Of a stretch of DNA of 40,758 nucleotides, positions 16,319 to 24,416 are shown piece by piece. The notes beneath the pieces were generated by a model. It was not told the DNA's origin and ran no database searches. It saw only the letters and a list, made by a program, of their open reading frames with translations. The stretch is taken from NCBI RefSeq assembly GCF_002149965.1, contig NZ_MSQB01000015.1, positions 131,685-172,442 of the forward strand, read 5' to 3'. The DNA is from Novosphingobium panipatense (GTDB taxonomy: Bacteria > Pseudomonadota > Alphaproteobacteria > Sphingomonadales > Sphingomonadaceae). Position numbers and translations under genes: made by a program. Numbering within the stretch: position 1 is the first letter of the stretch; each line of letters starts with the position of its first letter.

Positions 16319-17893
16319 ATGTTCGCCCGGTGTGATGTTGCCCTGCGTAAAGCTTCCCGGATTCTGGTCCCTCTGGCCGCGCTGGCGCTTGCCGCCTGCG
16401 GATCGCCCGACAATTCGGCCCTGAGCGTCGCGGTCATCGGCGGCGCCGAGGATCCGTTCGATACCGATGCGCAGATGACCCTGGCGGGGCAGCTCGTGCG
16501 CGCCTCCACCGCCGAAGGGCTGGTCTCGTTCGACGAGAAGGGCCGCGTCATCCCCGCCCTTGCCGATCGCTGGATCGTTACCGACGATGGGCAGAGCTAC
16601 ATCTTCCGCCTGCGCGACGGAGACTGGGCCTCCGGCGATCCCCTGACCGCCGAATCGGCGAAAGCCGCACTTCAGGCGGCGCTCGAAACGCTGGACGACA
16701 ATCCGCTGGCGCACGATCTTGCCGGGCTGGAGGAAATTCGCACAATGGCCGGGCGCGTCATCGAGATCCGTCTCTCCCGGCCCATGCCCTATCTGCTGCA
16801 ATTGCTGGCCCAGCCGGAACTCGGCCTGACGTTCAAGCGGCGCGGTGCCGGTCCGATGCGGCTGGAGCGAAACGGCGGCGTGGCCCGGCTCGTGCCGATC
16901 GATCCGGCCAGCCTGGGCCTTCCCGCCGTGGAGAACTGGCCCCGCCGCACGCGCCGGATCGATCTCCAGGCGCTGGACGGTTCGGCCGCCGTCGATGCCT
17001 TCAACGCGGGCAAGGTCGATCTCGTCATGGGCGGCGAGATCCAGCACTTTCCCCTGACCCGCTCGGTCGGCATCCTGCGCGGGACCATCCAGGTCGATCC
17101 GGTGGTCGGGCTGTTCGGCCTCAGGGTCATGAACGAGAAGGGCTTTCTCGCGGACCCGGCGAATCGCGAGGCATTGGCCATGGCTGTCGATCGCGAAGGA
17201 TTGATCGCGCCGTTCAGTCTGGGCGGATGGTCCGCGACCACCCGCCTCGTCACGCCCAGCCTGGACGGCGATCTCGGCACCATCGGCGAACGCTGGGGCG
17301 AACAGTCGATGGACGAGCGCCGCGCGGTCGCCTCGGCGCGGGTGCGCAGGTGGACGGCCGGTGCGAATCCCCAGGCCGAGGCGGAGGAGCAAGTGCCCAA
17401 GGCCCCGGCCGCCGCGCGCGGCAGCCGCAATCCCGCCCCTGCCCCGGACCCGAACGGCCCGCAGCTTGCGCTTTGGTTGCCGGTCGGCAGCGGCGCGGAT
17501 ATCCTGTTCGACAGGCTCACGGCCGACTTCGCGGCCATCGGCGTTCGCCTGCGACGAACCGACGAACCGGATGACGCGGACTTACGCCTGATCGACGATG
17601 TCGCCCGCTATCCCCGCGCCGCCTGGTTCCTCAACCGCCTGTCCTGCAGCGCCGGGAAAGGCCTGTGCTCCACCGATGCCGATGCCCGCGTTGCCGAGGC
17701 CGCCTCGGCCGTGACGCCCGAGGAACGCTCGGCACTGCTGACGGAGGCGGAGGCGGAACTGACGGCCGCCAACGTGTTCATTCCCTTCGGAACCCCGATC
17801 CGCTGGTCGCTGGTGCGCGGCAGCGTGGCGGGCTTCGCACCCAATACCTGGGGCTGGCATCCCTTGATGCCGCTGGCCTGGCTCCCCAGATAA
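16319..17893 (+). CDS. Orphan peptide-type ABC substrate-binding lipoprotein (SBP family 5)
   Basis: The 524-residue lipoprotein has a signal with lipobox (LAALALAACG). The body resembles SBP_bac_5 oligopeptide/nickel-binding proteins: LVSFDEKGRVIPALADRWIVTDDGQSYIFRLRDGDWASGDPLTAESAKAAL-like segments open the fold, and AVDREGLIAPF appears later. No permease or ATPase genes lie near, so it either serves a transporter elsewhere or has another role. The ATG at 16319 gives the signal peptide directly; the frame upstream runs into the hairpin repeat. A Pro/Ala-rich insert (KAPAAARGSRNPAPAPDPN) occurs near 380-400. Confidence 0.8.
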   Translation: MFARCDVALRKASRILVPLAALALAACGSPDNSALSVAVIGGAEDPFDTDAQMTLAGQLVRASTAEGLVSFDEKGRVIPALADRWIVTDDGQSYIFRLRDGDWASGDPLTAESAKAALQAALETLDDNPLAHDLAGLEEIRTMAGRVIEIRLSRPMPYLLQLLAQPELGLTFKRRGAGPMRLERNGGVARLVPIDPASLGLPAVENWPRRTRRIDLQALDGSAAVDAFNAGKVDLVMGGEIQHFPLTRSVGILRGTIQVDPVVGLFGLRVMNEKGFLADPANREALAMAVDREGLIAPFSLGGWSATTRLVTPSLDGDLGTIGERWGEQSMDERRAVASARVRRWTAGANPQAEAEEQVPKAPAAARGSRNPAPAPDPNGPQLALWLPVGSGADILFDRLTADFAAIGVRLRRTDEPDDADLRLIDDVARYPRAAWFLNRLSCSAGKGLCSTDADARVAEAASAVTPEERSALLTEAEAELTAANVFIPFGTPIRWSLVRGSVAGFAPNTWGWHPLMPLAWLPR

Positions 17894-17925
17894 TCCTCCT
17901 GACCCTTTCAGGAAGAGGTACGACT

Positions 17926-18345
17926 TTGGCGACTGGACAGACTTCCGCCCGCCGCATGGACTTGGACCTGCCGCTCGGCTCCGACCCGGTTTCGATCAGC
18001 CGCCGCATGGAAATGCTGGAAAAAGTGCTCGAACGCGCCTTCACCGTGCCGGGCCTGCGCCGCAAGGTGGGGCTTGATGCCGTCGTGGGTTTGGTGCCGG
18101 TGGCGGGAGACGTCGTCTCCGCCGCGCTCGGCATGTATATCGTGTGGGAAGCGCGCAACCTGGGCATGCCGAAATGGCAGCTGGCCCGGATGACCGCGAA
18201 TGTCGGCATCGACACCCTGCTCGGCGCCATTCCCTTCGCGGGCGACCTGTTCGATTTCGTATTCCGGTCCAACAGCCGCAACTTGCGGATCGTCCGCAAG
18301 CATATCGACAAGCACTATCCCCACGCGCGAGTCATCGAAGGCTGA
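17926..18345 (+). CDS. DUF4112 membrane protein
   Basis: The 139-residue product is a DUF4112 family protein with two probable membrane segments (GLVPVAGDVVSAALGMYIVW and the region LLGAIPFAGDLFDFVF), each carrying the paired motif P(V/F)AGD that is typical of the family. The start is TTG at 17926 ((M)ATGQTSARRMDLDL), because AGGAAGAGG lies seven bases upstream. The first ATG in frame (MDLDLPLG) is 27 bases further on and has no ribosome binding site. The gene follows the substrate-binding protein by 32 bases, so cotranscription is likely. Function unknown. Confidence 0.85.
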   Translation: MATGQTSARRMDLDLPLGSDPVSISRRMEMLEKVLERAFTVPGLRRKVGLDAVVGLVPVAGDVVSAALGMYIVWEARNLGMPKWQLARMTANVGIDTLLGAIPFAGDLFDFVFRSNSRNLRIVRKHIDKHYPHARVIEG

Positions 18346-18359
18346 TCTCAGGACGGGCC

Positions 18360-19010
18360 TCAAGCCGCCTGAGCAGCGGCGGCTGAAACCGGGGCCAGAT
18401 CGCATTTCTGGTTGGTTTCCTTGGCGCCGCCGCCGAGGAAGGCGACTGCCAGGAAACCGGCCACCACGGCCACGGCGAAAGCCGCCGTCACTTTGCCGAG
18501 GTGCTTGTCGATCACGGCCTTGATCGGTGCGCCGAACAGACGGAACAGCACGCCCACGATCATGAAGCTGATCGAACGCGATACGATCGAGGCGCCGAGG
18601 AACACCGCCAGGTTCATGCCGATGAAGCCTGCGGTAATCGTCAGCAGCTTGAACGGGATCGGGGTGGCACCCTTCACCACGATGATTTCGGCGCCATATT
18701 CGCGCAAATAGCAGGCCGCCTTCGGGAAGCTGTCCGCCAGACCCAGCGCGCGCAGCAGCGCTTCGCCGAACGCGGCATAGGCGAAGTGGCCGATCGCATA
18801 GCCGAGCAGACCGCCGACCACCGAGGCCAGCGTGGCGATCACGGCAAAGCGAATCGCCTTCTTCGGTTCGGCCAGGCACATCAGCCCCAGTAGCGGATGG
18901 GGCGGCACCGGAAAGAAACTGGCTTCCATGAAGGCGAACAGCGCCAGCCACCATTCGGCATGGCGGTGCGCCGCCTTGGCCATGGTCCAATCGTAGAGGC
19001 GGCGCAGCAT
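18360..19010 (-). CDS. YqaA/DedA-type inner membrane protein
   Basis: The 216-residue polytopic membrane protein of the YqaA branch of the DedA/VTT superfamily has WWLALFAFMEASFFPVPPHPLLG near the N-terminus and GATPIPFKLLTITAGF (the re-entrant hairpin signature with conserved Pro and Lys) at about residues 115-130. Four or five hydrophobic helices follow, ending in a Cys/Ala-rich tail. DedA-superfamily proteins transport lipid carriers, such as undecaprenyl phosphate, or phospholipids; which applies here is unknown. The ATG follows GGAGAATTCG. It converges with the DUF4112 gene. Confidence 0.85.
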   Translation of the reverse strand: MLRRLYDWTMAKAAHRHAEWWLALFAFMEASFFPVPPHPLLGLMCLAEPKKAIRFAVIATLASVVGGLLGYAIGHFAYAAFGEALLRALGLADSFPKAACYLREYGAEIIVVKGATPIPFKLLTITAGFIGMNLAVFLGASIVSRSISFMIVGVLFRLFGAPIKAVIDKHLGKVTAAFAVAVVAGFLAVAFLGGGAKETNQKCDLAPVSAAAAQAA

Positions 19011-19171
19011 CGAATTCTCCGGGCAGTGACGGACGCGTGCTTAGAGCATTTTCGCGCGCGGTGGAAACACCCGGCACACCGGAAAATGCGGCAAACAAAA
19101 GAGAAACACAGGCTGAACCGTTTCGGCACGAAGCGATCGCCCCGCCATAGGCCGATGCCCTGTCACGAAGC

Positions 19172-19224
19172 TATAACCCATTTGGTTATATTCGCTTGAC
19201 TTTAGAGCCTGTAATTGGTACAAA
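19172..19224 (+). promoter_or_regulatory. GTA promoter with upstream dyad
   Basis: A sigma70-like promoter is visible: -35 TTGACT (19196-19201), 17-base spacer, -10 TACAAA (19219-19224), which predicts a start near 19231 and a 72-base leader to the first GTA gene. Directly upstream lies a perfect 7+7 inverted repeat, TATAACC-CATTT-GGTTATA (19172-19190). It sits five bases from the -35, a good place for an activator or a repressor. The region is the 292-base gap between the leftward YqaA gene and the GTA cluster. Which protein binds is unknown. Confidence 0.6.
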
Positions 19225-19302
19225 ACAAGAACATCGAGAGCGAATGATTCGCCTCGCTCACCCCGAAAACAGCAGCCCATTTCAACAGCAGGGACCTTCC
19301 CC

Positions 19303-19797
19303 ATGGTCGAGCCGGAACAGGACTCGCCCGGCGATTCCGCGCGCCGGGACGAGAAGCAGATCGAGCCCTGGCGCGCGGAATTTCTCGCCGTGCTGGCGGA
19401 AACCTCCAACGTCAGCGCTGCCAGTGCCGCCGCCGCCGTTCCCCCCGCCAAGGCCTACCGGCTGCGGCGCAGCGAACCCGATTTCGCCCGCGAATGGCAT
19501 GCCGCCCTGCTGGAGGGTTACGAAAACCTAGAGATGGAAGTGCTCTACCGCCTGCGCTTCGGCGATCCCAAGGACGGCGAGGTCAAGTTCGACAATGCCA
19601 CGGCGCTGCGCCTGCTCGGCCTCCACCGGGAAACCGTGGCCCGCGAACGCGCCGCGCGGGAAAACGAGGACCTGGCCGCCGTGCGCGCCTCGATCCGGGC
19701 CAAGCTGGACCAGCTGCGCGAACACGTGCGCGCCCGCGAAGCGCAGGCGGCGATCGAGAGCCGACCAGAGACCGACGAGGAGGCCGAACATGGCTGA
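19303..19797 (+). CDS. GTA g1-like small terminase subunit
   Basis: The 164-residue mostly helical protein occupies the g1 position of the GTA cluster. The first half (about 20-70) looks like a small-terminase helix-turn-helix: AEFLAVLAETSNVSAASAAA then KAYRLRRSEPDFAREWHAAL. The C-terminal half is charged and likely coiled-coil (RETVARERAARENEDL, LDQLREHVRAREA). In GTAs the small terminase helps the large subunit package DNA without sequence specificity. It overlaps the next gene by 8 bases. Identification rests on position and helical pattern. Confidence 0.75.
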   Translation: MVEPEQDSPGDSARRDEKQIEPWRAEFLAVLAETSNVSAASAAAAVPPAKAYRLRRSEPDFAREWHAALLEGYENLEMEVLYRLRFGDPKDGEVKFDNATALRLLGLHRETVARERAARENEDLAAVRASIRAKLDQLREHVRAREAQAAIESRPETDEEAEHG

Positions 19798-21118
19798 GGC
19801 CGATCCCCTGACATGGCTCACCCAGGCCGAAGACGGCGAACTGGAGCATTTCATGGCCCGGCTCGGCCCTTCCGGGCAGCGCGAATGGCGTTGGGACTGG
19901 CGGCTCTGGGCGCGCCCTTCGCAGATCGCGCCCGAAGGAGACTGGCGCGTCTGGCTGGTCATGGCGGGGCGCGGCTTCGGCAAGACGCGCTGCGGCGCCG
20001 AATGGGTCAACGAGATCGCGGAGAGCCGCCCCGATGCCCGCATCGCGCTGGTCGCCGCGCATCTCGGCGAGGCGCGCGCGGTCATGGTCGAAGGCGAGAG
20101 CGGCTTGCTGTCGGTCGGCGCGCCCTGGCGGCGGCCCGTCTTCGAACCTTCGCTGCGGCGCCTGACCTGGCCGAACGGCGCGCAGGCCATGCTCTATTCT
20201 GCCGCCGAGCCGGAATCGCTGCGCGGCCCCCAGCACAGCCACGCCTGGTGCGACGAGGTCGCCAAGTGGGACAATGCCTCCGCCCGCGCCGTGGCCGCAT
20301 GGGACAACCTCTTGATGGGCCTGCGACTGGGCCGCGACCCCCGCGTGGTCGCCACCACCACCCCGCGCAGCGTGCCGCTGGTCATGCGGCTGCTTTCCGA
20401 AAGTGAAAACGGCGAAGTGGCCGTGACGCGCGGCAGCACTTTCGACAATGCCGTCAACCTGCCCCGCCGCTTTCTCGACGCCATGCGCACGACGTTCTCG
20501 CGCAGCCTGCTCGGGCGGCAGGAGATCGACGGCGAAATGATCGCCGATATCGAGGGGGCGCTGTGGAACCGCACCCTGCTGGAGGACTGCCGCGAGCATG
20601 GCGCTCCCACATGCGCGCGCGTCGTCGTCGGCGTCGATCCGCCCGCTTCGGCGGGGGGCGACGCCTGCGGGATCGTCGTGGTCGGCGTGGGCACGGACGG
20701 CATGGCCCATGTCATGGCCGATGCCTCGGTGGAAAAGGCCGGTCCCGAACGCTGGGCCCGCACGGTCGCCGGTACGGCGGAGGCCTGGCAGGCCGACCGC
20801 GTGGTCGCCGAAGCCAACCAGGGCGGCGCCATGGTCGCTTCGGTCCTGCGCGCGGCCCGGCTCTCGCTGCCGCTACGGCTGGTCCACGCCAGCCGGGGCA
20901 AAGTCGCCCGCGCCGAACCGGTCGCCGCGCTCTACGAAGCGGGACGGGTCCGCCACGCGGGCATGTTCCCCCGGCTGGAGGACGAGATGTGCGGACTGAT
21001 CGCCGGGGGCGCCTACCAGGGACCCGGCCGCTCGCCCGACCGCGCCGATGCGCTGGTCTGGGCCCTGACCGAGCTGATGCTCGGCACCGGCGGCGCGCCT
21101 CGGGTCAGTCTGGCGTGA
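19790..21118 (+). CDS. GTA g2 large terminase subunit
   Basis: The 442-residue ATP-driven DNA packaging motor has Walker A at residues 60-66 (GRGFGKT, within VMAGRGFGKTRCGAEW), Walker B at about 151-156 (HAWCDE), and the coupling segment VATTTPRSVPLV. The C-terminal RNase H-like nuclease domain starts at VVVGVDPPASAGGDACG, with a further acidic strand RVVAEANQGG and the last Asp in SPDRADALVWAL. The ATG at 19790 overlaps the g1 stop. Length is normal for the GTA form (about 440). All motor and nuclease residues look intact. Confidence 0.95.
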   Translation: MAEADPLTWLTQAEDGELEHFMARLGPSGQREWRWDWRLWARPSQIAPEGDWRVWLVMAGRGFGKTRCGAEWVNEIAESRPDARIALVAAHLGEARAVMVEGESGLLSVGAPWRRPVFEPSLRRLTWPNGAQAMLYSAAEPESLRGPQHSHAWCDEVAKWDNASARAVAAWDNLLMGLRLGRDPRVVATTTPRSVPLVMRLLSESENGEVAVTRGSTFDNAVNLPRRFLDAMRTTFSRSLLGRQEIDGEMIADIEGALWNRTLLEDCREHGAPTCARVVVGVDPPASAGGDACGIVVVGVGTDGMAHVMADASVEKAGPERWARTVAGTAEAWQADRVVAEANQGGAMVASVLRAARLSLPLRLVHASRGKVARAEPVAALYEAGRVRHAGMFPRLEDEMCGLIAGGAYQGPGRSPDRADALVWALTELMLGTGGAPRVSLA

Positions 21119-21192
21119 CCATGCTCCGCGTCCTTGCGTGAACCCTTCCATGGCGGCGCCTGCCGCTTCCCAAATTGAAAGGAACCCCGGCA

Positions 21193-22356
21193 GTGTCCTT
21201 CATCGATACCCTTCTCGCCGCCTTCAAGGGCGAGAGCACTCGCGTTCCGCTGGCACGCGGGCCGGCCTCGCCCTGGTTCTTCGCCGATAGCGGCGGGGGG
21301 CGGGCACCGTTCGAATATGGCTCGGCCGTGCGCCGCGCCTATCTGGAAAACCCCGTGGCCCAGCGCGCGGTGCGGCTCGTGGCCGAAGGCATCGGCGGTG
21401 CGCCGCTGCGTCCCGCCGATGACCGCCTCATGGCGCTCGTCACCGAGACCAGCGCCGGGCAATCGCTGCTGGAAACGCTCGCCTGCCACCTGCTGCTTCA
21501 CGGCAATGCCTATGTCCAGGTGCTCAAGGACGCGCGCGGAAAGCCGGTCGAACTCTACGCCCTGCGGCCCGAGCGGGTCTCCATCCTGGCCGGCGAGGAC
21601 GGCTGGCCGACCGCCTTCGCCTATGACGTGGCCGGAAGGCGGCTGACGATCCCGGCGCTGGACGAGGACGCCTCGCCCAACATGATCCACATCCGGCACT
21701 TCCACCCCGCCGACGATCATTACGGCGCCGGATGCCTGGCCGCCGCCGACGAGGCGATCGCCACCCACAATGCCGCCGCCCAGTGGAACCGCCAGCTTCT
21801 GGAAAACGCCGCCCGCCCCTCCGGCGCGCTGGTCTACGAGGCGGCGGACGGCCAGAGCCTGACCGGCGACCAGTTCGACCGGCTCAAGGCAGAGCTTGCA
21901 GGTGCCTATGCCGGGTCCGGCAATGCCGGTCGGCCGATGCTGCTGGAAGGCGGCCTCAAGTGGCAGGCCATGGCGATGACCCCGGCCGACATGGACTTCG
22001 CCACGCTCAAGGCTGCCGCCGCGCGCGACGTGGCGCTGGCCTTCGGCGTGCCGCCGATGCTGCTGGGCCTGCCGGGCGATGCCACTTACGCCAATTACCG
22101 CGAGGCCAACCGCGCGCTCTGGCGGCTCACCCTGCTGCCGCTGGCAAACAAGATCCTCGCCGGACTGTGCGAAGGCCTCTCGCCGTGGTTCGCGCAAGGC
22201 GGCCTCGCCATCGATCTCGACCGGGTGCCCGCGCTCGCCGAGGACCGCGAACGGCTCTGGGCCCAGGTCAGCGCCGCCGATTTCCTGGACACTGCCGAGA
22301 AGCGATCCCTGCTCGGGCTGTCTCCCGCGCAAAAGCATGGAGGGAACAAATCATGA
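21193..22356 (+). CDS. GTA g3 portal protein (HK97 type)
   Basis: The 387-residue phage portal protein of the HK97 family forms the dodecameric ring at the capsid vertex. Seen: the early FADSGGGRAPFEYGSAVRRAYLENPVAQ-type segment (split in family fashion), LLLHGNAYVQVL, ELYALRPERVSIL, and the clip/stem region with PPMLLGLPGDATYANYREANRALWR. I chose GTG at 21193 (MSFIDTLLAAFKG) because AAAGGAA lies eight bases upstream and RcGTA-type portals start similarly. The first base triplet of the longer frame is a TTG with no binding site. The stop overlaps the next ATG (ATGA). Confidence 0.93.
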   Translation: MSFIDTLLAAFKGESTRVPLARGPASPWFFADSGGGRAPFEYGSAVRRAYLENPVAQRAVRLVAEGIGGAPLRPADDRLMALVTETSAGQSLLETLACHLLLHGNAYVQVLKDARGKPVELYALRPERVSILAGEDGWPTAFAYDVAGRRLTIPALDEDASPNMIHIRHFHPADDHYGAGCLAAADEAIATHNAAAQWNRQLLENAARPSGALVYEAADGQSLTGDQFDRLKAELAGAYAGSGNAGRPMLLEGGLKWQAMAMTPADMDFATLKAAAARDVALAFGVPPMLLGLPGDATYANYREANRALWRLTLLPLANKILAGLCEGLSPWFAQGGLAIDLDRVPALAEDRERLWAQVSAADFLDTAEKRSLLGLSPAQKHGGNKS

Positions 22357-22661
22357 ACCAGAAAGACATGCTGGCGGGGCTTCTCGCCCAGGCCGCAACA
22401 GAGGGCAGCGAACTGGTGACCCTGCGCGCCATCGTCGAGGAAGCCAGCGAGGTCGGCGCGCGGCGCATGCTCGCGCGGATCGGCCTCGACGATGCCACGG
22501 CGCCGGATGACATCTGCGAACTGCGCGAACTGCTCCAGGCCTGGCGCGATGCCAAGGCCAGCGCCCGGACCGCCGCGATCGGCTGGATCGTGCGCGCCAC
22601 GCTGGCGCTGCTGCTGCTCGGTCTGGCGGTGCGGCTCGGCGCCGGGGGGCTGCTACGATGA
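22353..22661 (+). CDS. DUF6127 GTA-associated small membrane protein
   Basis: The 102-residue protein sits at the g3.5 position between portal and protease. A helical soluble part (1-75, with VEEASEVGARRMLARIGLDDATAPDD and LRELLQAWRDAKASART in sequence) is followed by one transmembrane helix (IGWIVRATLALLLLGLAVRL) and a short tail. The family is found in sphingomonad GTA clusters (DUF6127, recalled). Role unknown; a membrane-anchored assembly factor is one guess. It overlaps both neighbours by ATGA, so it is translationally coupled to portal and protease. Confidence 0.85.
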   Translation: MNQKDMLAGLLAQAATEGSELVTLRAIVEEASEVGARRMLARIGLDDATAPDDICELRELLQAWRDAKASARTAAIGWIVRATLALLLLGLAVRLGAGGLLR

Positions 22662-23080
22662 TCCCGCAGGAACGGGCCTGCGCGCAGACGCTCCGCTTCG
22701 CCGGCTACGCCGCCCTGTTCGGCAGGCGCGATGCCGGACGTGACCTGATCCGCCCCGGCGCCTTCGCCCGGACCCTGGCCGAACGCCGCGATCCCCTGCC
22801 GCTGTTCTAGCAGCACCGCAGCGACCTCAGGATCGGCTGGGTGGAGACCGCCGCCGAGGACGGACGCGGCCTGCGCGTCGTGGCCTCGGTGGACAACCCG
22901 GACGGCGCCGCCGGTCTCGCGCTGCGACGCGGCACCGTGACAGGGCTCTCGTTCGGCTACCGCGCCCGCGCCAGCCGCACCGGTGCTGAAGGACGCGAGT
23001 TGCTCGACCTCGACCTGTTCGAAGTCAGCCTCGTCACCCACCCGATGCAGCACGGCGCCCGGGTGCATCTGATCTCCTGA
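22658..23080 (+). pseudogene. GTA g4 prohead protease, interrupted by TAG
   Basis: The reading frame from ATG 22658 to TGA 23080 (140 sense positions) matches an HK97-type prohead protease: RFAGYAALFGRRDAGRDL, IRPGAFARTL, LPLF then QHRSDLRIGWVETA, GLRVVASVDN and GTVTGLSFGYRARA. Codon 51 is TAG (22808-22810), precisely where the family has Trp (LxWQH). TGG to TAG is a single change. The catalytic His (codon 53) and Ser (codon 98) lie after the stop, so the 50-residue product is inactive. Both sides remain in perfect frame without other damage. Recent mutation, sequencing error or amber suppression are all possible. A GTG restart at 22841 would lack the His. Confidence 0.88.
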
Positions 23081-23151
23081 CGCTTCCCCTTCCCCCTTCC
23101 CGTTTTTCCCGCCGCCCGAACCGGCGGCTTCAACCGAAAGGTCTATCTGCG

Positions 23152-24294
23152 ATGGAATCCAACACTCCCGTCGAAGCGCTCGATGCCTCGTTCGACCTCG
23201 TGGCCCGGCAGGACGCCACCGAAACCGCCGTCGAGGCGCTGCGCGGCGATGTCGACGAGGTGAAGGCCCGGCTCGACCGCGTCAGCCGCGCCGCCGCCCG
23301 CCCGGTGATCGAGGGCGCCGCCGCTTCCGCTGCCAGCATCGAAGTGAAAGGCTTCGTCGACGGCTACTTGCGCATGGGCCGCGAGGCCGAGATCAAGTCG
23401 CTTTCCGGCACCGCGCCCGCCGACGGCGGCTATGCCGTCCCGCGCGAAGTCGATGCCCTGATCTCCGCCCGCCTCCGCGCGATCAGCCCGATCCGTGCGA
23501 TCGCGCAAGTCGTGCAGACCGGTTCGGCGGGCTATCGCAAGCTCGTCACCACCGGCGGCACGGCCTCGGGCTGGGTCAGCGAAACCGGCGCCCGCGTCGA
23601 GACCGCAACGCCCGCCTTCGCGGAAATCGCCCCGCCCGCAGGCGAACTCTACGCCAACCCGGCGGCGAGCCAGGCCATGCTCGACGATGCCCAGTTCGAC
23701 ATCCAGTCCTGGCTGGCGGACGAGATCGCGATGGAGTTCGCCCGCGCGGAAGGGGCCGCCTTCGTGAACGGCACGGGCATCAACCAGCCCAAGGGCTTCC
23801 TGGGCGCACCCAACGCCGCCACGGCGGATGCCGCGCGGCCCTTCGGCACGCTCCAGTTCCTCGCCTCGGGCAATGCCACCGGCTTCGATACCGCGCCCGA
23901 ACTGAAGCTGATCGATCTCGTCCATGCCCTGAAAAGCGGCCACCGCCAGGGCGCGAGCTGGGTGATGAATGCGAAGACCCTGGCCGTGGTCCGCAAGCTC
24001 AAGGCTACCGACGGATCGTTCCTGTGGCAGCCGGGGCTCGTGGAAGGCCAGCCGAACCGCCTGCTCGGCTACCCGGTGATCGAAGCCGAGGACATGCCCG
24101 ATATCGCCGCGAATGCCCTGCCGATCGCCTTCGGCAACTTCCGCGCCGGCTACCTGATCGCCGAGCGCAGCGCGACGTCGATCCTGCGCGATCCCTTCAC
24201 CAACAAGCCCTTCGTCCACTTCTACGCGACCAAGCGCATCGGCGGGCAGGTGCTCGATTCCGACGCGATCAAGCTGCTCAAGATCTCGGCCTGA
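23152..24294 (+). CDS. GTA g5 major capsid protein (HK97 fold)
   Basis: The 380-residue HK97-fold capsid subunit has an N-terminal 75 residues forming a helical scaffolding (delta) domain with VEALRGDVDEVKARLDRV, normally removed by the prohead protease. The mature fold begins near SLSGTAPADGGYAVPREV, with the E-loop/P-domain segments TTGGTASGWVSETGARVET and FVNGTGINQPKGFLGAPNA and the C-terminal FGNFRAGYLIAERS. In RcGTA the g5 N-terminus is cleaved by g4, which is interrupted here. AAAGGTC precedes the ATG. It is followed by two strong hairpins rather than an ATGA overlap, consistent with separate control of this abundant protein. Confidence 0.95.
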   Translation: MESNTPVEALDASFDLVARQDATETAVEALRGDVDEVKARLDRVSRAAARPVIEGAAASAASIEVKGFVDGYLRMGREAEIKSLSGTAPADGGYAVPREVDALISARLRAISPIRAIAQVVQTGSAGYRKLVTTGGTASGWVSETGARVETATPAFAEIAPPAGELYANPAASQAMLDDAQFDIQSWLADEIAMEFARAEGAAFVNGTGINQPKGFLGAPNAATADAARPFGTLQFLASGNATGFDTAPELKLIDLVHALKSGHRQGASWVMNAKTLAVVRKLKATDGSFLWQPGLVEGQPNRLLGYPVIEAEDMPDIAANALPIAFGNFRAGYLIAERSATSILRDPFTNKPFVHFYATKRIGGQVLDSDAIKLLKISA

Positions 24295-24303
24295 TTTCGG
24301 GCC

Positions 24304-24384
24304 TTCGCGGGGTGCGTTCGCCCCCCGCGAACCTTGAGCAGCGGCCCGCGCCATTCCCTCCCTCCCCCCCCTAATGGCGCGGGC
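24304..24384 (+). promoter_or_regulatory. Tandem hairpins after the capsid gene
   Basis: Two perfect stems lie in the 122-base gap between capsid and connector genes. TTCGCGGGG (24304-24312) pairs with CCCCGCGAA (24323-24331). A 13-bp stem at 24343-24355 pairs with 24372-24384 around a 16-base all-pyrimidine loop rich in C. Neither has a T-run, so simple termination is unlikely. Capsid mRNA protection, or partial attenuation that lowers tail-gene expression, is inferred. Confidence 0.6.
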
Positions 24385-24416
24385 CACCCGCCTTTCCCTT
24401 CCAGATCGGAGCCTTC

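Noticed and set aside
19583..20710. 375-codon leftward frame over the terminase gene
   Set aside because: It is antisense to the large terminase, whose motifs are clear.
22841..23080. Separate 79-codon gene starting with GTG after the TAG
   Set aside because: There is no ribosome binding site, and it is the in-frame remainder of the prohead protease lacking the catalytic His.
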